A DNA stretch of 64,000 bases from Aptenodytes patagonicus (Eukaryota > Chordata > Aves > Sphenisciformes > Spheniscidae), in the NCBI RefSeq assembly GCF_965638725.1, contig NC_134974.1, positions 2,998,143 to 3,062,142 of the forward strand, in the 5' to 3' direction. The translations under genes were made by a program, and so were the position numbers. The notes beneath the pieces were generated by a model. The model saw nothing but the letters and a program-made list of their open reading frames with translations, did not search any database and was not told the DNA's origin. Positions 29,671-41,200 of this stretch are shown piece after piece. Numbering within the stretch: the first letter of the stretch is position 1; each line of letters opens with the position of its first letter.

Positions 29671-30866
29671 CCTCCCGGTGATCTCTGTCCGGAGGCCGTT
29701 GCAGGCGTGGGTCAGGGCGGTGGGTTGGTGGATCCAGTCAATGAGCTGCGCGGCGGCAGCGTCCGAGCGGGAGGTCAGGTCCAGCCTGGCCGGGGGAATC
29801 CTCGGTGGCATCTCCCAGGTCCCCACAAACCTGCCCCATGGGGACACCTGGAAGAGGGGGACCGGGACCTGTCGAGGGCCTTCCAGCCCCAGGGAGCCCC
29901 AGTGCCGGCCGAGGGGGAGGAGCGGGCACCTCCAGCCCCGCCACGGGTGCCCGTGGATCTGGCTCACCTGGGAGCGGGGCACAGTGGGGAGCAGGTGCCC
30001 ACGGTCATTGGCGACGATCGGCGTGGAGCCCTGCCGCAGCAAGGGGCGCTGGGGGAGCAGGGGGTGTATGTATGGCTGGGGGTCCCAGGGCAGTCCAGGC
30101 TGGGGCTGAGAGGGGTCCCAGGGGTCAAGGCCAGGGCTGGGGGCATCCTAAGGGTCCCATGATGGTCCGGGCTGGGGCTGGGGGGGGTGCCCTGGGGGGA
30201 GGTCTGGGCCGGAGCTAGTGGGGTCCTGGGGGATCCTGGGGTCCAGGCTGGGGCTGGGGAGCCAAGGTGGGGGGTCTGGGATGGGGCTGGGGGTTCCCAG
30301 GGGTCCAGGCCAGGGCTGGGGGCATCCTAAGGGTCCCGCGATGGTCCGGGCTGGGGCTGGGGGGGTCCCAGGGTGCCCTGGGGAGGTCTGGGCTGGAGCT
30401 AGGAGGGTCCTGGGGGATCCTGGGGGTCCAGGCTGCAGCTGGGGGGCCCCGGGGGGGGGGGGGGGTGGTCTGGGATGGGGCTGGGGGGGTCCCGGGGGTC
30501 CAGGCCAGGACTGGAGGGGTCCTAAGGGTCCCGCGATGGTCCGGGCTGGGGCTGGAGGGGTCCAGGGTGCCCTGGGGGGAGGTCCGGACCGGAGCTAGTG
30601 GGGTCCTGGGGGATCCTGGGGGTCCAGGCTGGGGCTGGGGGGCCCCGGGGGGGGGGTCTGGGATGGGGCTGGGGGGGTCCCGGGGGTCCAGGCCGGGGGT
30701 ACCTGCCGGCCAGGCCGGGGCACGCTCCAGTTCTGCAGGCGGCGGGGGTTGAAGGCGTCCTCGTACTGCGGGGAGAGCGGGGCCGGTGAGAGCCTGGACC
30801 GAGACCGGCACCGGGCCCGGGACCCCCCCGCACCCCCACCTGCCCCGCGCCGTAGCGGGCCGCCAT
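29671..30866 (-). CDS. CFAP126: Flattop, cilia- and flagella-associated protein 126 (last exon not identified)
   Basis: Axonemal microtubule-associated protein of motile cilia and basal bodies. Minus-strand exons: 30840-30866 (MAARYGAGQ), 30703-30765 (YEDAFNPRRLQNWS), 29968-30048 (LLRQGSTPIVANDRGHLLP, TVPRSQ) and 29671-29847 (VSPWGRFVGTWEMPPRIPPA, then LDLTSRSDAA and ACNGLRTEITG). These match human CFAP126 (YEKAF, LQNWS, IANDRGHLLPSVPRS, WGSFMGTWQMP, KIPPARVTLTSRT) in order. Together they give 116 residues against 177 in human. The variable C-terminal exon is not recognised. The donor at 29670 (AGG then gtaggt) is good, but without splicing the frame runs on to 29365. Intron 2 is largely minisatellite. 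An RFX X-box-like element sits 15 bases upstream of the ATG. Confidence 0.9.
30055..30700. repeat. Higher-order minisatellite in CFAP126 intron 2
   Basis: G-rich array with about 30-base subunits ('GGTCCAGGCTGGGGCTGGGG') grouped into a higher-order unit of about 180-195 bases. A marker word 'GATGGTCCGGGCTGGGGCTG' recurs near 30162, 30340 and 30537. At least three higher-order copies are present, with high identity between the second and third. Confidence 0.85.
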
Positions 30867-30880
30867 GCGCCGCGCGCGCC

Positions 30881-30893
30881 GTCTCCTGGCAAC
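30881..30893. promoter_or_regulatory. CFAP126: RFX X-box-like element of CFAP126
   Basis: GTCTCC-T-GGCAAC fits the X-box (GTHNYY, short spacer, RRNAAC) with a one-base spacer, 15 bases upstream of the CFAP126 start codon on the minus strand. X-boxes bound by RFX factors drive ciliary genes. Confidence 0.65.
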
Positions 30894-30982
30894 CGCCCCG
30901 CGTGACCTCGCGCCGCGCGCTCCCCCTGGCGGCTGCGACGGGCGCTGCCGGCGGGGCGTGGCCGGGCGGGGGGCGTGGCCCG

Positions 30983-30990
30983 TGACGTCA
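30983..30990. promoter_or_regulatory. CFAP126: Perfect palindromic CRE
   Basis: TGACGTCA about 115 bases upstream of the CFAP126 start, in its CpG-rich promoter region. Confidence 0.6.
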
Positions 30991-31137
30991 GCGCCAGCTG
31001 TTCCGCGGCGGTGCGGCGGGTCCCGGTGCCGGTGCCCCCCCCCCCCCCCCGGGCGCGGGGAGCCCGGACGGGGGCTGGAGCGATGGCGGGGTCAGGGTGA
31101 CGGTTCAGAGAGTCACGGCTGGGGTCAGGATTCGTGT

Positions 31138-31660
31138 TCAGGCTCGGGCTGGGGTCGGGCTTAGGGTCAGGGTCAGGGTCAGGGTCAGGAGTTAAGGCCG
31201 TGGCTGGGACGAGGGGTATCTGCGGGGGGGGGGGGGGGGGGGGGTGTCGTGGGGGGGTGGGGGGGGGGTGGGGGTCGGGTTATGGCTTAAGCCCTTGGGG
31301 CCTGGTTCGGCCGGGGCAGCCCCCGCCCCGTGGGACCCCCCCCCCGACTCGCAGCCCTGGGGCCGGTGCGGGGTTGGGGTTAGGGTAGGGTTGGGCTTAG
31401 CATTAGGGATTGGATTAGCATTAGCGTTGGGGTTAGCACCTGGGTGAGGGTTAACATCAGTGTTAGGACTGACGTGATGCTTAGGGTTAGTGCTAGGGTC
31501 CAGGTCAGGGTCAGGGTTAAGGTTAAGGTTAGGGTTAGTATTAGGGTTAGGGTAGGGTTTATCGTTAGGGTCAGCCTTAGGGCAAGAGTCGGGCTGGGGG
31601 CTAAGTTTAGGATTGTGGGCAGCATTGCGTTAGGGTTAGGGTTAAGATTAGGGTTAGGGC
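31138..31660. repeat. Degenerate telomere-like interstitial repeat tract
   Basis: From 31150 the sequence is 'GGGTCA' hexamers, then from 31376 to 31660 variant telomeric hexamers with about a dozen exact TTAGGG words mixed with TTAGCA, TTAAGG, GTCAGGG and similar. All are in the same orientation (G strand on plus). A 21-G run (31224-31244) interrupts it. It lies between the CFAP126 promoter and the VSIG8 3' end, exactly where two human-syntenic blocks meet. Confidence 0.8.
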
Positions 31661-32170
31661 ACCCTGGGTCTGTGCACCTTTGCTGTTTGGGGCTGCCCTC
31701 TCTCCCTGTTGGAGGCTCGCCCTCCCTCCCTCCCTCCTTCTGCGGGGTGCTCGGGGGCTGCGCTGGCTGTTTCCCCCCCAACCCCTGCCAGGCTTCACAG
31801 CAGCCCCCAGGCGACTGCTCCCCGACAGGTCCTGTCTCACCTGGCGTCCTGGCCGGCGTGGGGCACCCGCAGCCATGTGGCAGCGTGCCCTGGCAGCAGC
31901 CCCAGAAAGCACCCATGGGTGCTGCAGGGTTGTGTCAGCAGCGTCTGCACGGGGACGCTGGGACGGGCGCTGCCAGGAGCGTGCCAGGTGCCTGCCGCTG
32001 CCATGGCATTAACTGACCCATCCCAGCATGAGCTTTCCTCCAGTGAATCAGTGCCGCCGACTCCCCGGGAGCTTCCCGATCACGGTGCCGGGGCCGGCAG
32101 CTGCCTCCTCCCTGTGCTCCCCAGCCAGGGAGAGGCGAGGCACAACAGGACAGCACTGAATTCACTTTAG
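31661..32170. other. Spacer downstream of VSIG8
   Basis: No exon or named repeat seen. C/T-rich at first, becoming mixed composition close to the VSIG8 poly(A) site. Confidence 0.4.
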
Positions 32171-32176
32171 TTTATT
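32171..32176 (-). promoter_or_regulatory. VSIG8: Poly(A) signal of VSIG8 (minus strand)
   Basis: Plus-strand TTTATT (AATAAA on minus) about 540 bases beyond the VSIG8 stop codon, followed on the minus side by telomere-like DNA. Confidence 0.7.
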
Positions 32177-32717
32177 TCTTTTCATTTTTTTTCTTGTTCC
32201 AAACTGCAAATCCTGGTGCCAACGGCATCTCGTCTCGAATAACACCCAATTGCTAAAGCCAATGCGGGGGCGCCGGTGGCGCCGGGCCGGAGGCAGGGGG
32301 GCTGCCGAGCAGCCAGTTTGGGCGATTCGGGGCTGTCACGTCCCTGCTCGACACCGAGGGGACGGGCTGGAGAGAAATAAATATTGCTGCACTATTGAGG
32401 GATGCCTCTGGGAGCGGGGCTGGGAGCCGCTTCGAGAGCCGGGCTGTGGCGAGGGGGGGGGGACATACAAAAAAGGGGCCAAAAAAAAGAAAACCAACAA
32501 AACAGACTGATGAACCCAAACGAAGTTTGCTGGAAGCCGGGGCTGTTTCGGGGAGGAGGAGGGAGCTGGATTCCTGACTTCAATTTGCACGGCGAGCCCC
32601 AGCAGTGCAGCCATGCGCCGCTTGGTGCCGGATCCTGGCGGTGCCGCCGGCTCTGGGCTCGCAGTCGCTCCCCCCTGTGGAGCCGAATCAGGGGCGGGCG
32701 CGGGGCTGGCGGGGGGG

Positions 32718-35594
32718 TTACAGCGCTGGGCAGGTGACCTGGTGCCGGATGCCCTCATTGCACATGAGGGCAGCTGCCCGCTCGTCGCCGTCGCCATGCT
32801 GGCACTGCATGTAGCTGATGCCGTGGGGCGAGTAGCTGTGGTGGGCGCAGACATTGCAGGCGCGGGTCATGGTGCCGCCTGTGCTGCTCCTGCGGGCAAA
32901 GGGGAGCCCCAGCGGCACCCGTCAGTGCTCGGCAGTGCCCAGTGGCACCCATCAGCACCCATCGGTGCCTGGTGGCACCCGTCGGTGCCCACCAATGCTC
33001 AGCAGTGCCTGGCAGTACCCAGTGGCACCCATTGGCACCCCACTGGTTTCCATCACTGCCAAACAGTGCCTGGTGGCACTCATCAGCACCCGTCGGTGCC
33101 CATCGGTGCCCTCTGGCACCCGTCAGTACCTGATGGCACCCACCAGTGCTCATTGGGGTCCATTGGTACCTGGTGGTTCCCAGTGGTGCCTATCAGCACC
33201 CATCGGTGCCCATCAGTCCCCATCATTGTCTGGTGGTACCCATAAGTGACCCACAGTGGCCATCAGTGCCTGGTGGCACCCAGCAGTGCCCATGGGTGCC
33301 CATCGGTCCCCAGTAGTGCCCAGTGATTCCCGTCAGTGCCCAGTGGCACCCGCTGGTGCCCGCTGGCCCTGTGCCCATCCTGTGCCCCTGTGCCCCTCAC
33401 CTGCAGTCGCTGCAGGTCCGCTGGCACTCCTTCCGACGGTAGCGGCAGATCAGCGCCCAGATGAGGAGCCCGAGCAGGCTGAGGAGCAGGAGGGAGCCCA
33501 GGATGGAGCCCACGATGATGCCCGCCTGCCTTCCTCCTGCCACAGGAGCACAGCCTGTCACCACCAGCCTCCCCACCGGCTGCCCACTGGTCACCATGCC
33601 CCTGGTGGCACCCTGGCATGCAGAGTCAGCCCCCGACAGCACCCTGACTGTGCTGTACCACCCCCCCCCCCCGCAGTGGTACTTACTTGGTGCGAGGTTG
33701 AGGTTGAGCTGGCACACAGAGTAGCCCACACGGTTGGTGACACGGCACTGGTAGACACCGGTGTGCACCACTGACAGGCTATGGATTAACAGGTCGCCAG
33801 GAGAACGTCCTGCAGTGGGGAGAGATGGCCCCATCAGCCCCATCACCGCACCCCTGCCAGCACCTGCACCCTCGGACACAGGTGCACAGGGACATGGGAG
33901 CACACAGACATGGGAGCACACGGACAAGGGCACATACAGGCATGGACACCCATGAACACAGGTGCACACAGACACCCACATACCTGGGTGCACACAGCCA
34001 TGGGCACCCACCAACACGTGCACCCACAGACAGGGACACACCCCCCATGAACATCCCCTGCACCTGGGTATCCCCTCCTCCCCCTGGGTGGGTGCAGCCC
34101 CACCAGCACCCACCTTGGATGGTGCCGGAGGGCAGGTGTCCCCCACTGTAGCCATCAGCCAACTTGGTCCAGTGGTAGGCGAATGGGGAGGTGCCGCCCC
34201 GGCTGTAGCACCGCAGCAGGACGCTGCTCCCCTCTATCAGCTCCCCCTCGGTCCAGCACTGCGGGATGGCCGGCTTCTCTGCAGGGAGAGGGACACTGTC
34301 ACTGCCAGGGCCACCAGGGGCCACCAGGGGCCACCCAGGGCACCTGGGAAGGGGACATGGGGGAGGGGGGGAGGGCTCACCTTGCACAGTGACGATGACT
34401 TCATGCACAGCCACAGTGTTTTTCTTCACCCGGCACTTGTAGGTGCCAGTGTCAGAGACCTGCAGGTCGGCCAGGTGGATGGAGGCGTCGTACTGGCTGG
34501 GGTCGTTCTGCACGAAGGCCACCCGGTCCTGCAGCCCTGAGCCACTGCCGTAGTTGACATGGTGGTCGTGGTAGGACAGGAACTGGGGGGAGCAAGCGGG
34601 GAAACTGAACAGGGCTGGTCTGGGTGGGGGGGACCCGGGACTGCCAGCTGGGGAGGGAAATGCAATGCCCAGTGCCTGGCTGGCTCTGCCTGCCCTGCCA
34701 GTTCCTTCCCTGCCCTGCCAGACTCTGCCTGGTCCTTCCCTGCCCTGCCTGGTCCTTCCCAGCCCAGCACTCCCAGACCCTGCCTGGCTCTGCCTGTCCT
34801 GCCTGGTCCTTCCCTGCTCTGCCGGACTTTGCCTGTCCTGCCTGCTCTGCTGGGCTCCATCTGGTCCGTCCCAGCCCTGCCTGCCCTGCCTGCATGGTGA
34901 GATGGCAGCTGCCGGGACGAGTGACACTCACCACATTCTCCGGGCCGGTCCGCTCAGGCGTGGTCTGGATCCACTCGATGCCCACGCCCTGGGGACCATT
35001 GTCTTCGGGCTCGAGGATGTAGGGGCAGCCCAGCTTCACAGAGTCACCCTTGGCCAGGTACAGCACCTCCCGGCCCTTGCTGTTGATCCTGACGGCCAGG
35101 AGGAGAGCTGGGGAGAGAATGGCACCCATCACACTGGCTGGGGAGCACAGGGGCATCCCAAACCTGCGCCTCAATGCACCCCAACCCCACATCCCACAGC
35201 ACCCGGACCTGCGGGGAGCAGGGACACGGCAGGGACCCATCTGCAGGGTCAGGCACCCACAGGGGCTCAGTGTCCCAGTGGGGTTGAGCACCCATCAGGG
35301 CTGGCATCCGCTGGGTCCTATGAAGTTGCATCGGGGACAAAGGGACATGGCAGGCTCAATGCCACCCGCCCAGCTCTGGCCAACACAGGTGGGTGTCGGG
35401 GCAGGACGAGCCCCAGCTGCGTGCTCTGCTGACCATGGGGTGCATCCGGCACCATGGGGTGCCCTGCGGCCGGGCAGGGACCCCTTCATCCTTGGTGGCA
35501 TTGCTGCAGGAGCGGGTCCAAGCGCAGGGATCCATCAGTGCCTACCTGGCATGAGACCCAGGAGCAGGAGCAGGCTGGCGCCGTGCCCTGCCAT
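32718..35594 (-). CDS. VSIG8: V-set and immunoglobulin domain protein 8
   Basis: Type I membrane protein of the CXADR-like Ig family with unknown ligand in birds. Exons: 35546-35594, 34932-35107, 34381-34582, 34114-34278, 33687-33809, 33401-33536 and 32718-32889. Total 1023 bases, 340 residues, no frame break. Signal peptide about 1-20 (GASLLLLLGLMP...LLLA). The V domain (about 22-140) has AVRINSKGREVLYLAKGDSV, GCPYILEPED, NVFLSYHDHH, DPSQYDASIHLADLQVSDT and YKCRVKK, close to human VSIG8. The C2-like domain (about 145-235) has CWTEGELIEG, LRCYSRGG and YQCRVTNRVGYSVC. TM is about 244-270 (GIIVGSILGSLLLLSLLGLL). It lacks the serine/tyrosine-rich insert of human domain 2. The tail is cysteine/histidine-rich (CNVCAHHSYSPHGISYMQC) and unlike the human glycine-rich tail. 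The neighbour CFAP45 supports the name. Confidence 0.88.
32925..33375. repeat. Minisatellite with 10-13 bp units, VSIG8 intron 6
   Basis: Several tens of imperfect 'CAGTGGCACCCATCGGTGCC'-type units, alternating GGTGCC and GGCACC words and therefore rich in short inverted repeats. Confidence 0.85.
33885..34060. repeat. CA-rich tandem repeat, VSIG8 intron 4
   Basis: About eight units of 17-25 bases with 'GGAGCACACAGACATGGG' and 'GTGCACACAGACACC' words. Confidence 0.75.
34655..34900. repeat. Minisatellite 'CCTGGTCCTTCCCTGCCCTG', VSIG8 intron 2
   Basis: About ten imperfect units of roughly 20-30 bases with a pyrimidine-rich plus strand, placed between exons 2 and 3 of VSIG8. Confidence 0.8.
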
Positions 35595-35599
35595 GACGC

Positions 35600-38281
35600 T
35601 GCAGCCGTGCCGGGCGGTGAGGAGGAGTGGGAGCAGAGGAGGCTCCGAGGCGACAAGGCAGCCGGCCGTGCGGGGCTGCTTTTACATGCTGGGCTGGGAC
35701 ACTCCTCCCTGTGGGGCGGATGCCTTTGGGATGACTGAGTGGCTCCAAGCTGTGCGTGAGCGATGCCGCCCTGCTCCACTCCCTACCTGGTAATTAAGCA
35801 TGGCCATGCCATGGGCTCCCATCCAGCCAGGCCCGGGATGGGGGCCACTGCAGGCAGTGCGGGCAGGGGGCACCATCATGACCCGGTGCACCCAGAGCAG
35901 CGGAGCAGAGACTGGGGGGGGGGGGGCTGTGAATCCCATGGTGCCCGGTGGCTGGTACCCTGGTGTGGGCACTGGCGGGATGAGTGTGGCCGGTGGGAAA
36001 AGGCTGCCTGGGACCCTGCGGGAGCAGCCCAAGCATGGCCGAGCACTGCAGCTGCATGAAAGTGCCAGTTTGGCCCCATTCAGGTCCTGAAAGGATTTTG
36101 GTCTTGGGGCAGGACTCAGGGTAGTTGGAAGAGCTTAAAGGTGTGGTTTGATCAAGGGCTTAAGCTCCTGCAGATCCCTCCTCCGGTCCTGCCCCCTCAG
36201 TGAGCGGGCATGGGGATGCCATAGCCATGTGGGGACTGTGGCACCCACCAAGCCCATGCTGGTGCTGGTGGCACTGCTGAAACACAGCGCGGAGGCCTGG
36301 CTGGTGCTCCAGGCCACGGCTCACTGTATGGGGACATGGTGGCATGGCAGCAGCAGGGGCAGCACACCCTGGGCCATGCTCAGCACAGCGGAGACATACA
36401 GTGTGGTTGGAGGAGGCTGGACAGCCAGAGAGGAAGAGAGGGGCCAAAACCTGCTGGGAACTGAGGGCAGGAGCTGGGGATAGGGATGCTCTGCAGCTGA
36501 TGGAGGAGTTGGGGACAGGGATGCTCAGCGGTGGAGGGAGGAGTTGGGACAGGGAAGCGTGGCAGCAGGCACTGGGGATGCTCAGCCCCGTGGGAAGCCC
36601 CAGCCATGGGCACGCTCCATGCCCATGTCCCCTGGGGGGGCTGAGCTGGCTGAGCCCCCACACTGGGCTGCTCTGGTGCTGTAGGCCAGGGCCCATGTCT
36701 GGCTCACCCGTGCAATGCCCTGCAGCACAGCTTGGCCATGCTGGTGCTCTCCAGACCACAACTGCCCCAGCCAGCTCGGCAGCACCGCCCAGCGGGTTCC
36801 AAACACTCCCGGGGGCCAAGAGCTGCTCCATTTACTGTCCCCAAGCTGAGCTCACTGCTGCCAGTTAACCCTTACTGGCCCCGTGCTGGGAATTGGGGCT
36901 GAGCCCAGCACGTGCTTTGGCGCGTCTGTGATTTCAGGGCCCCTGTGCGCAGCCTGGCCCCGGGGCAGCACCGACATGGCGAGGGGTGCCGCCTGCCAGG
37001 GCTGTTCCCACCGTGACAGGGCCGTGGCTCATGGCGGCTTGGGGCTCCTTGCCGGCACGGCGCTGGCTCCCCAGCTGGTGACTCCTGCATTCCTCGGCAC
37101 AGGGAGCCCCACTCATGCAGGAAGGGTGGGGAAGCCACTCCGCCCTGGCTGGCCACCCGCTGGTGGTCACAGCCCCTTTGGCACGGCCGGTGCGGTGGCT
37201 TTGAAACCCTCCGGGCTGAGCCTGGCCTAGAACAAGGCTGCAACTGCCTGGCCAAGGTGGTGACCGAGAGTGACACGGCCGGCGTGTGGCCACTGGAGAC
37301 CAGGGATGGAGGCGTGGGCAGCTGAGCCCGCCGCAGAACACCGCAGATGCTTTCTGGGCTGGCCACAGATGCCGAGGCCCCAGGGGGTCCAGAGAGCTCG
37401 GTGGCCGCGAGGGGCTTGCTTGAGGTCAGGTGGCAGATGCCCTGCAGCACCAGCAATGCCTTTCAGCCCCTGCCCCAAAAGGGATGGCGCAGCCCCGCAG
37501 TGCCTGGCTCCGTCACGACATGGGGACACACAGCAACTGGAGAAGAGACAGGGAAGAGATAACAAGAGGCTATGGCATTTCGTCCTCCCTATTTACCCAG
37601 TCTGGAGGAAGCTCAGGGCTCACAGCAGAGTCCTCTGAGCCATCCCCCTGCCCTGGGCAGTCTCGCCTTTGCCGGCTCTCCTTATTTTTCAGCTGCTCTG
37701 ACAATTAATCAGAGCCACTCCTACGGGATCCCAGCCCTCTGAAGCTGCCAGTCCCTATCCAAATGGATTTTAAATGTTTGCATCATGCTCTGGTCTCTTT
37801 GCTTTGCTCCTGAAGAAGGCCACTGCCAGAGGGCCTGGAGGTGACACCTCAGTGAGAAGGTGGCACTGCCAGGGCTGATGCAGCTGTGGGCAGCCAGGGC
37901 CAGGGCTGTGTGCGTGGAGAAGAGCCCACCTAGCTCATGGGGACCCTACCTGAGCCACCCCGCGCGGGCTGGGAACACCCACCTTCCTCCAAGCTGCTTC
38001 AGTGGTGACACCGAGCTGTGCCAAGGGCGTGGAGCCACTTCTGGCCCCTCCGAGGACACGGGCTACCTCTGACATCTCTCCCCCAGCAGATGTGGGGAGA
38101 CGGGCAAGGGGTGATCTCTGTCCCGGGAGTGTGGCAGGTCAGACAACGAGCCTTTGGGCTATTCCAGCCCTGAGGGCAGCTCCTGGCCCCAGAAACCCGA
38201 AGCAAGAGAAAGATGAAAGACACCATCTGCTCCATAAACATCTCTGTTCATAGAAAACTCAGCCTAAGAAAATGGAAACCC
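35600..38281. other. VSIG8-CFAP45 spacer
   Basis: Contains the presumed VSIG8 promoter: on the minus strand a TGTAAAAG TATA-like word lies near 35680, with the ATG at 35594. Around 36440-36560 there is a small tandem of 'GGAGGAGTTGGGACAGGGA'. I see no exon on either strand in the remaining 2.5 kb. Confidence 0.45.
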
Positions 38282-41200
38282 CTAAGTCACTGGGGAACCG
38301 GAGCTCCGCTCCTCATGGGGCTGAGCCTGGCCAGGCGCTGCGCTTGCTTGGCTCAGGGCCCTCCGCTCCACCTGGGCGCAGTACTTCTCAGGGATGCCGG
38401 AGGCTCTGCAGAGGAAAGAAATCATCAGGCACCCTGTGCTACACCGGAGCCGAGCTTTAGGACTGTGGCCCTGGAGCGGATCCTGTTTGATGAGGATGCA
38501 AAGGAACCTGTGAGGTGGCCCAGGGGTCAGGAGATGGTGGGAAGCCAGGAAGGACTTAGGGACATGCAGGGAACCAGGGAAGTAAGCAGCCGCTGGCAGC
38601 ACATCACCTGAGCTCCTGCATCTTCTGCTGCTTGAGCTGGGCTATGCGCTGGCTGCGCTGGCGGGCCTCCTCCTCCAGCCGCTGGCACTCCTCGAAGGCG
38701 GCCACCCGCTCCTGCGCCAGCTGTTGCTGACGCTCCCACATCTGGCGCCGGACATCGTTAGCATGGGCGAGCTGCAGACCTGCCCTCCGTGCTTCCTCCG
38801 CCTTCTCCTTCTCCATCTGCTCCCGCTGGGCCCTGTGGGAGAGCTCGGGGCAGATGAAAGGCCCCGCTCCAGCCCCTGTGCGTGCTGATAGCCTGCCTGT
38901 GGGGCCTCAGCCAGCACCAGAGCCACTGTGCTGGCTTGTCGCTGGGAACCCCCACAGCAGCACCCCTGCCACTCTGTCACACATCCCTCGGCCCCATTTT
39001 GCAAGGCAGGGCCTGGCCATCTCGCCAGCGAGCTCCTAGCACTGTGTCTCTCACCTGAGGATCCTCTCGAACTCGTGGCGGTCCTGCTGCACCTGCACGG
39101 CCATGCTGTGCTCCCGCTGGGCGATCTGCTCCAGGCGGCTCCGCTTCAGCATCTGCTCCATCTCGGCTTTCCTCTGTGTCGCCTCCTTCTCCTTGCGCCG
39201 CCACTCTCGCTCGGCAGCCTCTTGGCTGCGCTTGGCCCTCAGTGCGTCCTGCCAAAGGGGGACAGTGGTGATGCTGGAGGGGTTGTGGAGGGCTTCCCTC
39301 AGGGGGGAGGTATGGAAGCACTTGACCATAGTTTTGCCTCTCTCCCAGTGCCACAGCCAGCACTGCTCCAGGACGTCACCTGGCTCCAGGTGCTGGTCCA
39401 GACCTGCAATGCCCCAGTAGACCCACCACCTCCAGGAGAGCTTCCACTTTGCTGGGGTGGTGACGAGGAAGGTTGCAAGTGAGCCAGCATGGGAGCACAT
39501 CGTGTGTCAGCAAACTGCTCACCTGCTCTGCCTGGTGGTCCTGGGCCCTCTCTTGCATGGCCCTCAAGCGTGCCGTCTCCTTCTCCTTCTCCCGACGGAT
39601 TCTCTCCTGCTCAGCTTCGAACTCAGCCTCACGCTCCTGCATGGGACAGAGCCTCGTGGCAGCTCCCTGCAGCACCTCTGCTGCCTGTTGAACCTATGCC
39701 AGCGCCACACACGCTCAGTCCTATTACCATTTTCTGCCTCTGGTACTCAAGCACCCGTTCGTCTGCCATCCTCTCCTGCTCCCGCTGCTCCTCCTTGCGC
39801 CGCTGGTTCTCGTCATTGATGCGTTTAATCTCAGCCTGGATTTTCTTCTGTTGCTCCTGTCTCCGCTCCAAGTCCTGAAAACAGTGCAGAGGGTCCGAGG
39901 GTGACAGGACAAGTGCCACAGCACAGAGCGCTCCCTCCGCTCCTCCCTGTGTGCCTTCCTGAGGGCCCACCAGCACACTCGGGGTGAGGGAGGGCTCAGC
40001 GGCTCGAGTCACTTTCTGAGGATGCCTCAACTTCCCCAAGAAACCAGAGCTTTAATTCTGTCAGCTGTTGCCTCCACACACCAAGTCTGACTTACCCAGC
40101 ACTGGGTCACCCTTCCAACAAGGTGAAAATCTAACTCCAGCCCCCCCCTGCTCCCTGGTCACTGGTCGCACCTTCAGGTCCTCCATCTTCAGCTGCTCCA
40201 AGTACTCCAGCAGCTCCTGTGCCTCCTGGTCCCGTTGCTCGGCTCTCATAGCTTGCTCCTCCGCATTCTGCTCCATCTGCTTCACAAGCTCCTGCCTCCC
40301 TCTGGAAAGAAGAGAGCAGAAGGTTTCCCTCCGGCTCCGTCCCACTCCCAGAAGCAGAAATGCCGGCACGGGCATTGGGTGGTGTGTCTGCTGCCTCGTG
40401 CTGCCCAGCCCAGTCACTGTGACTGGGAGGCATGCTGTGGTGTGAAGCCGGCAGCCGTAGGTTATCCGAGCTCCTGCACAGGGCCTGGGAAGAGGACGGA
40501 TGCCTCCACAGGCAAGAGGGACCCTTTTGCAAACCTGATCAGCTCCTGCTTCCTCCTGCACTCCAGTTCCTCCTGCATCTCGTCGGCCTTTTTCCTCTCC
40601 ACCTCCATCATCTTGGCCAGGCGCTTCTCTTCTTCCTCCAGCTCTTTTGTGATGAGCTGCTTCTCGAGGATCTGCGTGTCGCGGATCATGTGGCACTTGG
40701 CACCAAGGATCAGCTGTGGGGACAAAAGGTCTCCCTGGTCTCCGAGCCAGACTTGGCAGTGGCAGCAGGGACAGACACACAGACAAGGAGGGGGAAAAGG
40801 GAAGGAGAGGATGACCCTGGGTAGCAACAAGTAGAGCAGGGTTTAGGTCTAGAGTGGCTAGATGAAGCTCGCGGGGGCTCTCAGCAGCCTGTCCGAGCAG
40901 GCAGCTCAGGCAGGTCTTAACACCCGCAGAAGGTTCTGCGGTGCCAGGTGACGCGAGGGAGCCCCTGGCCGTACCTCGTTGAACTCCTTGATCTCGTCTT
41001 CCTGCTCCATGCGCATCCTGCTCGCCCGCTGCAGCAGGTACTGGGCTCGCTCCTGCGCCTCCTCCTCCAGCTCGCTCAGCTTCCCCGTCTGCTGCTGCAG
41101 GACAGCCCTTTGCTTTGCCGCACTCTTGCGCTCACTCACTGCCTCCTGGGGGGACAGGCAGGGCTCCCAGAAGCTGGACGCCCTCCTGGGGCAGCCCCGT

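Noticed and set aside
28349-30109. 586-codon plus-strand open frame
   Set aside because: It lies antisense to CFAP126 exons and its spacer, has no recognisable domain, and GC-rich DNA has few stop codons.
32920-33380. CRISPR-like regular spacing of repeats in VSIG8 intron 6
   Set aside because: Units are 10-13 bases with no unique spacers in an animal intron. It is an ordinary minisatellite.
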